Shown in pieces: positions 12,166 to 21,309 of a DNA stretch of 64,000 nt. A program made the position numbers and the translations under genes. The notes under the pieces are model-generated. The model was not told where the DNA came from. It saw only the letters and a list, made by a program, of their open reading frames with translations, and did no database searches. Position 1 is the first letter of the stretch. Every line of letters starts with the position of its first letter. Origin of the DNA: Paracamarosporium sp. OC-R06-R3 (Eukaryota > Ascomycota > Dothideomycetes > Pleosporales > Didymosphaeriaceae); NCBI GenBank assembly GCA_019828545.1, contig JACVRA010000165.1:1-64000 (forward strand), written 5' to 3'.

Positions 12166-13462
12166 TCAAGATAAGCTCCACATCCCTCCAAGTCTCTGGT
12201 CTTCAAAGATGAGCGGCTCGGTCCAATAAAGCCAGACAGCTACCATTAAAGGGTTCAAGGCGCGACGGTACCTTTTGTCGATTAGCCTGTCGTAGACTAG
12301 AATCTGTAGCATGACCGCCACCCCTTGCAGTACAAAAAACGATAATTCTCTGCTTGGCTGCGTTGGTCCAGGCAGCATGTACGAGCCACAGAAGTGAATA
12401 ACCCCAGACAGTAAAAATGATAAAAATATACGCACAAGCCGGAAGAGGGGCTTGAACCTCGGATTTTCTGTGCGGGGTATAATTAGATCCGATATGGACT
12501 GGAAGCCAAATTTGAAGTAATTGTGCCAGGTCGAACCCCAGAGTCCTAGAAGTCAGAGAATTTAGCAACCATAGAGATCGTATCCGCGGCCAGGGGGTCT
12601 GCGTACCTGCAAGTCCATGCTCTATGACCGCATTCATGGGACCCCATGGACTTGGGTTGTATTGCTGTGTATAAAACGACTCTGAAGGGCTCATCCACTG
12701 GCCTAATTCGCCAATGACCGCCCAGGCAGAGTGACAGCAGTTGATGAACGGTACACTAGTGCCTATCCAAGTCACCGTATATAGGGCTTGAAGCTGCCAG
12801 GATGACTTTGCTGTGAATTCCTCTAGCTGCGATGCAATCCAAAGGACGATTTGAAATGCCAGGATGTCTTGTAGTAACCTGAGCAAAGCTAACATTGTGC
12901 TGGTTCCTCCGTCACTCCTAGTGAACCGACGGTCTTCAATTGAATATTTGACCTTGTTCTTATCTGAGGTTTGCGTCAGTCAAACGAGTACGTTTTTCGT
13001 AAGTCAGAGAGCCAAAGAAGCGTCTTACTCACCTACCTTCCCAAATTGCCATCCAGCGCCACGGAAACTAATAAGTGCATCAGAAGTCCACATCAATCTA
13101 GCCATCCAGTCGTGCTGAGGAAACCTCTGCCAGACTACGCCTCCATCTTCGTATTCACCATCATATTGTAGAATCTTGGACCAACGCCTCCGACGGGCTT
13201 CAACGGTAGGATTGTAATGGATCAATAAGACAACCGCCCATATCATAATCCAACCTTCAAACAGGCCGGTCATGAAAGCTAGTGACGGATTCTCGATCTT
13301 CACTGTCGTGATGACCCGAGTTGCACTGACAGCTACTGAAAGGGCCGACAATGCCCTTGTAACATAGTTTCGGTAGGAAATGGAAGGTAGGCTCAATGCA
13401 AGCAGAAGAATAGTCGGGGCTGTGAGTATTTGGGAGAATATTTGAAGGGAGTTGGACACCAT
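12166..13462 (-). CDS. wax-synthase-like membrane O-acyltransferase
   Basis: Three exons, 13033-13462, 12607-12963 and 12166-12545 (introns 69 and 61 nt), encode 388 residues. Evidence for the family: the LISFRGAGWQFGK block near residues 131-143 at the first junction; LWGSTWHNYFK (264-274), formed exactly across the second junction; and a histidine in GVIHFCGSY (H313) within a hydrophobic helix. These are hallmarks of the fungal wax synthase/MBOAT-like O-acyltransferases, which transfer acetyl or acyl groups onto hydroxyls of lipids or terpenoid-type metabolites in the ER. Six or more hydrophobic segments are visible. Family members occur in meroterpenoid and trichothecene clusters. Divergently transcribed from the second P450, it is a plausible tailoring partner. 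Confidence 0.85.
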
Positions 13463-14410
13463 GATTCCAAGAGCATCTGATGTGCCAACGATTTGAGGGA
13501 AATGAACGAAGAATGGAGATGTTCCACTTGAATTGCGTGGACTAAAAACCTAAGTAAAGAGCTGCATATGAAGCAGTGTCGGAAAGTCCAAGAGTCAGAC
13601 CACTACACCTCGACGTTGGATGGACTTAGAGCTGGCGATTAGGCCTCCAAATAGCCTGAACACCAAGATTGTTACCATTGATGCCTCTCCAAATAACCTA
13701 ATACGGGTAGAGGCGCTGACACCAAGAAGCTATGGGCTGTACATAACCCTGCTAGAACAGATCCTTCAAGATACCTCACCATTCCCAAAGAAAGAGTATC
13801 TCTGCTAACGAAGCATGCGAGATCGTTACTAAGTGATATACAGCGTACACTAGTGAGAATGCGAGCCGACGCGCTTATAATCCGTAGAACCGGGGAACGA
13901 CTTTTTTCAGCTTCTCTTCGGATTGTTACCTGTTTTGTACTAGTGTACGGTGCTTCATTTTATGATCTATTCTACAATACCATGTAAGACAGTTGCTGAC
14001 GCCAAGACACTCTCGATCCGCTGTGCTTGTCTCAAAGTGGTGTAGATCAGGTTGGGAGACCTCGATAGGTCTTCTCAAGGCTTCAAGCAACAGAACCAGT
14101 CTCTCTGCGGTTGGCTACGAATGTGAATGTTTCTAAGTAACATGCAGGCGACCGACAGATTTGGACAATCCCCGCTGTCAACATCCAATAGAACAAAAAG
14201 CTGTCAAGCGATGACGAGGTGGTCTTCCAAGAGGGCCAAAGCTATTCTATAACTCCTTATCTCGAGACGCTTACCAGTTGAGCCGTAGGAATGGGGCGAG
14301 GCATACTTGGATCATGTACAATCGATTACCTACAACATATAAATAAGATGAGTGAGCACAGCTCATGATCATGGCCTAGCAATCTTGTTCCGTTGAGATA
14401 TTGCCTCAAG
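13463..14410. other. divergent promoter region, acyltransferase and second P450
   Basis: A 948-base spacer between two divergent starts. A 62-codon plus-strand frame (13620-13808) has no recognisable domain and is probably chance. Could hold shared regulatory sites; none identified. Confidence 0.45.
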
Positions 14411-16414
14411 ATGACGCTCTTTAGAACGACAGCTCTTGTGGCTTTGGCTTTCTTGCAATGCATGTTTGCTAGTAACATTGTCAATGTCCATTTGATGGAT
14501 ATGCAATCTACCTTAAGGAAGGTCACTGTGACCAGTATCATACTTCTGGCAGATGTGGCGCTGTACGTGCTTTGGCGGTGTCTTATCAGACCAAGATTTA
14601 GTGTTCTCCGCGACTTGCCCCAGCCGCCAGTATGTATATGCATCGCCTACTCAGTGAGCGGTTGGACACTTACGGATATGTACAGACAACCAACTTACTC
14701 ACAGGCCACGTCGGAGCCGTCTTCAGCACACCGCTCGGTCGCCAAATCACTGAGTGGATAGATAGAATCCCCAATGATGGCCTCCTTTACTTCCGCGGCA
14801 TGCTTGGGTCAGAATACCTAGTGGTAACTGCAACTGAAGGGCTGCGGGACGTGTTATTCGCCCGTGCCTACGATTTCGAGAAGACAAGTGCATTCCGGCG
14901 CTATACGCGGCGATTTTTGGCCGCCGGCCTCGTGGTTCAAGAGGGTGAGGCGCACAAGATGCGTAGAAAAGCCGTCGGACCCGTGTTTCAGCCGCGAAAT
15001 GTGGATCTGCTCAAACCGTTGCTGTGCGCGAAGTCGCAGCGATTGGTACAAGTGTTGCAGGAGGTCTGTGGGCTACAAGACACCGGTGACGGTTATTTGG
15101 CTGCGGACTGTGCAGATACCAGTTCAGTGGTGGTGGACATATGCGACTGGGCAACCCGTTTCGCCCTAGATGTTGCCTGCGTCGTCGGGTTCGGGGAGGA
15201 CCTTGGCTTGATCGAGAGCCGAGAAGTTCGATCTATCCTAAAAGCATACACGACCATCTTTGCTGGCTCCAAAGACAAGATGAGTCATTACGCCTGGCAT
15301 AATTCCGCTCCTGTCTGGCTAAGCAAGATGCTTCCACATAAGCTTGACAAAGAGATGGACGAAGCGAGTCGTATTATTAGAGAACTTACTCTCAATGCCG
15401 TCAGAAAACGTATGTTACTGATACAAAACGGTGGGAAAGCGCCGCAGGACTTTCTTACGGAGGTGATTCTGTCCAAAAAGTTTGATCCGCAGGATTGTGC
15501 TGATGAACTGGTTATCCTCATGGCAGCGGCGTAAGTCGCTCTTTCGAAGATCCTGTTGTACCCTCCCCAAGTAATCCACTAACATAAACCAATCATGCAG
15601 CCATGAAAGTACTGCAGCACTCATAGCTATGACTATATACCGCCTCTGTCAACATCCTAATTTGCAATCCGCTTTGCGAAGAGAGCTGTCGGCCTTTGGA
15701 CTTCACGCGGGTAACGACTTTTCGATCCCCGAGAGCCAGTACGAGAAGATGACGATGCTCAATGCGCTGCTGAATGAGATGATGCGACTCGAGCCCCCTT
15801 TGCCCTTGACACTACGCAAGACGATTCGGGACACGACTGTCGGGAATCATGCTGTCAAAGCCGGTACTTACGTTGTGATATCTCCCTATGCTATAGGTCG
15901 ATCACAGGCCATATGGGGTACTTCGGCATCCAAGTTTGACCCCTATCGATGGATAACTCCCTATGATCCGGGAGAAAGAACACCAGCGCCGTCATCTCAA
16001 GTTTCGGCGATCGGAGAGCGTACCAAAGTGTTGGCCGATGAAATATGCTCACCCCATGGTAGACTGAACGAGCATGGCGGGAGCTTGGGGAACCATCAGT
16101 ACGGGATGCTGACATTCCTCAAAGGACCCAAGGGATGCACGGGTGAGAGGTTCGCCAAGGCTGAGATGCGAAGAGTGGTCGCCGCGCTGGTGGCAGGATT
16201 CGAGTGGACACCTGCGCAGGCGCATGAGCCTGAGCAGGTAGGCATTGTCGTGGTGAGTTACACTTCTTACCCCCCCGTTTTTTGTCATACCCACATCCAA
16301 GGCAAATACTATGTTAACGTCTGTATCATTCTTTAGGTAAAGCCTGCCGGTGGGATCGCGGTGCAACTACGACCCATCAAGCCTGCAACAGGCCAACAGC
16401 ACACGGTGGGTTGA
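14411..16414 (+). CDS. cytochrome P450 monooxygenase (second) with lysine in haem motif
   Basis: Four exons, 14411-14629, 14686-15530, 15601-16252 and 16337-16414 (introns 56, 70 and 84 nt), give 597 residues. Two N-terminal hydrophobic segments precede the hinge RDLPQPP. The I-helix AHEST (355-359) is rebuilt by splicing out intron 2. The ExxR is EMMR (414-417). The haem loop reads FLKGPKGCTG (527-536), with Cys534 as thiolate ligand but lysine at 532 where the FxxGxRxCxG consensus has arginine. The loop is otherwise like the fungal LTFLHGPRSCIG group. The last exon restores an ordinary C-terminus (VKPAGGIAVQLRP). Probably an ER oxygenase; substrate unknown. It lies beside the acyltransferase and first P450. 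Confidence 0.92.
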
Positions 16415-17733
16415 TGTTCAGCGCAAGGGAACCGACGAGAAGTAGGTATTTCCAGCATTTTCCTGTAGGTGTAGGCCCAAGACGGTAAGCCAACCAACCA
16501 GCCAGCCAGACAGTGTTTTGTAAAAGAAATCGTATGAAAAGGGAATTCTATAAACAAATCAGTCTTGTCGTATAGACAAGCGCCAATCGCGTCCTTTACG
16601 AAGACCAGGCCAACTTGTGATGAATAAAAAGCCCACTTCCTCGTCTACCTTGGCCCTCACGGCAGGTTCAGCATATAAATAAAGGCTTAAAGGATGTTTG
16701 AATAATGGAATGGTTAGGTGATGTTCCGACACGGGGACTGGGGACGATGGAGAACAAAGTGGGGGCAGGAACCAGGCAGGGAACATGGCAGCTGCAGGCG
16801 CGCACGTGCACGCTGGTCTCTAAACGTTCGCGACTAGGCATCCGATTTCACAACCACGCCGCCACCAAAGTGTGCTTTTATGCACAGTCGATGCGCAGCA
16901 GCTCGCTCCTAATCTGGCCGGCCACGGCTGCAAGTCGCATTTCATTCGAGCCCGCGAGTTCTACCGACATTAGACGCTCCAATCGTGGGCCGCCGTCGTT
17001 CGAAGGCGCATCCGCCAAATACTGGTTGATGAGTTGTCGAACAGAATCTGCGAAAGCTCGCAAGGGTTAATTGGCTCAATCCGCCCTAGCGGGACGATAT
17101 ATGTTTCAGGTTCTGAATGACTGGTCGGGCAGCCATCGCATCCCGCTTTTCTCAGTCCTCGACCCCATCGAGAACGCATGACCAGGACAATCACGCGCGG
17201 TACATAATAAGACTCCGCCACTTGATCCGACGTGTTCGATCTTGTGGCTTTGTCTTTTCCCACCACGCTGTCCTCTTTCTCTCTGGTCAAGTTGCCAGCA
17301 AATAGGCCTTTATCTTAGGCGCCAGCGCCCGCCGCTACACGCCGGGACTCGCACCATCTTACCAGTAAACCACGGACTTGAAGGCTACGTACAAAGAGCT
17401 GGTCCAACTGCTCCACTGCATACACGCATCTGCCACACTCGATCTGCCGACTAATATACAGCTGATCGTTGCACGTCCCAAGATCCCCCGCGCTCGGAGT
17501 TACTGTTGACACCCTCCGGGCATACACTGATGCAACCTCTCTTGGTCCATTTCTGTGATCTTTGCTCTAATTCCACCACCGTACCCTTCTCGGCTTCTGT
17601 CTTTTCCCAAAACAATTCTTGCTCACACGTAAGCCCACACTCGGTTGCAATGTATGAGTACTGACTCTTTACGTCATAGTGTGGCGCTATATCAACGGGC
17701 ATCAACATTCGCGGAAAGCAACAAGTACCAACC
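16415..17733. other. intergenic with one orphan minus-strand frame
   Basis: Mostly featureless. A minus-strand frame ending at 16878 (about 57 codons back to a possible acceptor at 17058) has protein-like composition, for example LINQYLADAPSNDGG and NEMRLAAVAGQIRSELLRI, but has no ATG. I found no convincing upstream exon. Confidence 0.35.
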
Positions 17734-18591
17734 ATGCAGCAAGACGAGCTTGCGCAGCTGTTTGCAGCTCGTATGCACCTCTCCCAAACCTCGCCCCAAA
17801 CTCCCCAGACTTTTGAAGCCACACCACAGGAACAGTCTGTGCAGCAGAATCAGCAGCAGGAACAAGCGCCACAGCCGATCACATATGCTTCCCAGCATTA
17901 CACGCATAGCTATCACGTCGTACCCGCACGTCGAGTAGATCAGGAGCCTGAAAGAACTCATGTTGAACTATCCGAGCTCCATGCAATCCTGCTTCGAAAC
18001 AGCATTGATCCCTCTCTGCTCTTCCCCTCCCAAATTGATCTATTCCACAACGCAGACAACGACCAGCGGCTCCGCTTGCTGGAGCTTTGGCGTATCTCAC
18101 CTCCACAAGGGAGTACAGCAAGGCAGCTGTACGATTGGCCGCCTACGAGCTTGGCGCAAGAAGAGGCTATGGCAAAGCTACGATACGAGAAGATGCTAGA
18201 GGAGCGAGCGCAGCAGGATGAGATACAGAAGCATCAACAGCAGCTGGACCAAAGCATGGACCAGAGTACAGATACTATCGCAGTGCAGACAGCCCGTGAC
18301 ATATCCGTAGGGTCCCCAGACAATGCTGCTGAGCCCTACATTGTGTCGGGTTACGATATGCTGGCCCGACGGGAGTACGAAAAGTCGGCTGAGTCCGCCG
18401 CAACTCAGCTCCGAGAGTCGACGAGGTACAACCAAGCGACCGATCCAGTATACATTCAAACCGGCCAGACCGGTCTTTGGGAGAAGAATGTCGGCAGTAT
18501 TCTCGACATGGAGAATCAGTACGGTGCTTTCGCTCATGCAAGAGATTTCGATGTCCATCGAACCTACGGTGACGACGAGATGGTCATGTAA
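17734..18591 (+). CDS. hypothetical glutamine-rich protein
   Basis: A single-exon 285-residue frame of ordinary codon character. I do not recognise a domain. The first 50 residues are rich in glutamine, proline and threonine (for example QSVQQNQQQEQAPQP). The middle holds a probable folded stretch, ELHAILLRNSIDPSLLFPSQ followed by DNDQRLRLLELWRISPP (about residues 75-130). A charged, glutamine-rich likely coiled-coil follows (EAMAKLRYEKMLEERAQQDE) and then a polar tail ending in DDEMVM. No signal peptide or membrane helix is visible. Upstream sequence is T/C-rich, as in many fungal promoters. Nuclear or cytoplasmic location is likely but not shown. Confidence 0.75.
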   Translation: MQQDELAQLFAARMHLSQTSPQTPQTFEATPQEQSVQQNQQQEQAPQPITYASQHYTHSYHVVPARRVDQEPERTHVELSELHAILLRNSIDPSLLFPSQIDLFHNADNDQRLRLLELWRISPPQGSTARQLYDWPPTSLAQEEAMAKLRYEKMLEERAQQDEIQKHQQQLDQSMDQSTDTIAVQTARDISVGSPDNAAEPYIVSGYDMLARREYEKSAESAATQLRESTRYNQATDPVYIQTGQTGLWEKNVGSILDMENQYGAFAHARDFDVHRTYGDDEMVM

Positions 18592-19055
18592 TAAGACGAA
18601 ACGGAGGATAGGCTATGCCAAAGAGATGGTGGTGGATGTAGGTATTGCATGCATGGTTTCTCCTATTGTTGCATTGAAGAGTGCATCGTAATTGCGAGCG
18701 ACAGAAGATGGGAGGAGGAACCTTCATGTCACAAAAAGGGCATGGTTGAGTTCAGGATATTAGCAGGTTTTGGGCTGACATACCATCATTTGGATACCCC
18801 GTTTTTCAGCGAGATCGCAACTCCATTGTAGACCGTTTATTCAATTGCATATTTGCGCTTTGAGAACGCTGATCCTGGCACTTGTGATGTTCGAAATGAA
18901 CCTGCCTATATTGTACAGAGCGTAAAGCCCAATGCCACAACTCCAATCAAATGCTGAATCTAACCTTTTCGTACATGTAGAATATACAGTTTCTGCCAGA
19001 TCTGGAACCCAGACTAGACCCCGACGTCTGCCAACGTATTTCCTATTAACATGAC
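18592..19055. other. convergent 3' spacer
   Basis: Between the 3' ends of the Gln-rich gene and the mL59 gene. If the mL59 intron were retained, its frame would run on to 18841. I see no separate gene. Confidence 0.5.
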
Positions 19056-19728
19056 CTATTTCGCTTTCCCTGAGGGATATTTCTTCCACCCGCGACCATG
19101 TCCCTTCTATGCGCTTGTCAGTGATCCGTTTCCAGCCTTCTGATCGCCCAATGAAACTTACCTGCTTCCATTCCTGGATCAAAGCCGGCATTTCCATCAT
19201 AGCCTTTCTCCTCATCTCCAAGCGTCCCTTCAGCGTCCTCTCCCATAGCTTTCCCTTGACCTTCTGGCCCTCACCCGTACCCTTGACCTGCAGACCCCTC
19301 TCTATCCTCCTCTTCTCCTTCTCGCCAGGCTTTTTAATCGTCCACGGGAGCAAATCGAGTACATCGTATTTTTGTGCGAGCTTGACGAGATCGGCTTGCT
19401 GACGGAGGCCGTAGACAGGGCCGTACCAGCGGCCGGTGGTATAGTTTTTGCGCGGGAGAAAGGGGTTTGGGTAAGGGAGGCCTGCTTGGGCTTCGACTGG
19501 TACGCTGTGGGGTGCGGAGAACTCGCCGAGTGTTGGATTATCAGCGGTTGTTGCGGGAGCAATTGGTAAGGCACTGGGGTCTGCGGGCGCAATCGGGGAT
19601 GCGGTTTCTGCGACTGCAGGTGCGGGCGCGGCGAGGTTTAGGAGCGCTGGCGGAGGATACTTCTCGAAGAAGGTTTTCAGCCGCGGGGGCAGCGACTCTG
19701 CGATTCGGATGTGCCGTTGTAAACTCAT
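19056..19728 (-). CDS. MRPL25: mitochondrial large-subunit ribosomal protein mL59
   Basis: Two exons, 19162-19728 and 19056-19106, separated by a 55-nt intron, give 205 residues. The final exon supplies KGHGRGWKKYPSGKAK, a typical mL59 C-terminus. Reading through the intron instead gives an unrelated 106-residue tail. The core carries NPFLPRKNYTTGRWYGPVYG and, further on, LRQQADLVKLAQKY and MRRKAMMEMPALIQEWKQ, matching the mL59 (yeast MRPL25) domain. It includes an alanine/proline-rich insert (residues 30-75). It is a mitoribosome large-subunit component, presumably imported. It shares a 261-base divergent promoter with the proteasome gene. Confidence 0.9.
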
Positions 19729-19989
19729 CGTGTGTGAGGGGTGGGAAACAAGGAATGAACTCCAATGTTAGGAACGATGGGGCGGATGAAATTCGCGATC
19801 ACGTGTAAGGCTCCGCGCTCGGGCCCATGAAGCTCACCAAGGTCCGCCGCGTAACAGTGGCTACCTACGAGCATCACGAACCAGCTCCGCCATCACCGCC
19901 TCTCACCCCTCTTTTCTCGTCCGTATTCTCATACACTTGAAAGAAGTCTACCTACTCCGTAGCAAACTTCTCTTCACATAAACCAAGCT
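19729..19989. promoter_or_regulatory. bidirectional promoter, mL59 and PUP3
   Basis: Only 261 bases separate the two divergent start codons, so regulatory sites are probably shared. A GATCACGTG box (19797-19805) lies about 75 bases from the mL59 ATG, and a C/T-rich tract (about 19888-19920) precedes the PUP3 ATG. Confidence 0.55.
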
Positions 19990-20756
19990 ATGGTAAGCTT
20001 CAATACTACCAACAGTAGCAGTACACAGCTAACAGTGGCAGTCTTCGCCGTTCTCGATAAGTAGGACTGCCCTTCACAACCTCAAAACCATACCCTGACT
20101 TTACAACAGACGGCGGCGCCTGCGTGGCCATGGTGGGCAAAGACTGCGTCGCCATTGCTTGCGATCTCCGCCTCGGCATGCAAGCCCTCACTGTCTCCAA
20201 CAACTTCCCCAAGATCTTCCAATACGGCGACGTCTTCCTCGGCCTAACGGGTCTCGCTACTGATGTGTCTACCGTCTCCGATCTCTTCCGCTATAAAGTC
20301 AACATGTACCGGCTGCGCGAGGAGCGCAACATCAGCCCGCAGACTATGGCCAACCTCGTCAGCTCGAGTCTATACGAGCGACGGTTTGGCCCCTACTTTG
20401 TCAGCCCGGTGATTGCGGGGATCAATCAGACGACGGGGAAGCCGTTCATCTGTGGATTTGACAGCATTGGGTGCATTGATTTCGCAAAGGACTTCATTGT
20501 GAGCGGGACGGCGAGCGACCAGCTGTTCGGTACTTGCGAGGGACTGTGGGAACCGGACTTGGTACGTCAGAGAAAGTATGGCTAATTAGTTTGCAGCTAA
20601 TAGTTGGAACAGGGACCAGAGGATCTCTTCGAGACATGCTCGCAAGCACTGCTCAACGCCGTCGACCGAGACGCCCTATCCGGCTGGGGAGCACACGTTT
20701 ACATTATCGAGAAGGACAAGGTCACGAAGCGGTTATTGAAGGGCAGACAAGATTGA
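19990..20756 (+). CDS. PUP3: 20S proteasome subunit beta-3
   Basis: Four exons are inferred: 19990-19992 (just the ATG), 20042-20060 (19 nt), 20110-20561 and 20613-20756, with introns of 49, 49 and 51 nt. The product is 205 residues, the length of yeast Pup3. Splicing gives the start [19 protein letters not shown], the conserved beta-3 N-terminus, which no longer exon can give. The body contains [20 protein letters not shown] and [16 protein letters not shown]; the end is [19 protein letters not shown]. Beta-3 is a structural, non-catalytic subunit of the beta ring: no processed threonine follows a propeptide. It acts in protein turnover in cytoplasm and nucleus. Confidence 0.95.
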
Positions 20757-21309
20757 GGGGTTGTACGGGAAGCGCTGCTGCTGCTGAATGCGGGCAATCA
20801 ATGGTTCTGGAATCATAAGCGTTATGAACGGCATGACTAGTAACCTAAAGGAGCTTCAATAAGAAGAGATGAGGCATCCATCATGATACGGCATATGTAT
20901 AATCTAGACGAGCTGCTCCACTGGGGTATGACATAGCTAAATCAAGCTACGAGTGTCCTTCGACATCTCCATCCGTCCCCCGCATTGCTTTCGTCTGTTC
21001 AGTACATATGAATAAGAACCCTGCAGGTGCACTATGCACTGAGCTGATCACATGTATGTAATGCTTGAGGTGAAGCCAGAAGCAAGGAAAAGTTAGGGCT
21101 TGCGGGGAACATTGATATTGGTGGAGCCCTGGAGGCAGAAGTGCACGTGACCAGGTGATTCCGCGCTAGTACTTGAGTTACTTGCGCGACTTGCAGTTTC
21201 CCAAACTAGACTCATCCACAAGCTCTCTCGACATTCTCCACTGCTACGTTCTTGTGAAACGTATCCTTAGATTTATAGCTTCCGGGAAATCCTGCATATA
21301 TCGCGCAAG
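20757..21309. other. intergenic with PRP28 promoter
   Basis: No gene seen. A CACGTGACC box (21144-21152) lies about 160 bases before the PRP28 ATG, identical to the nine bases upstream of the cyclotransferase gene. Confidence 0.5.

Noticed and set aside
17326..17390. minus-strand sequence resembling a tRNA D arm and T loop
   Set aside because: No acceptor-stem pairing and no anticodon arm could be drawn.
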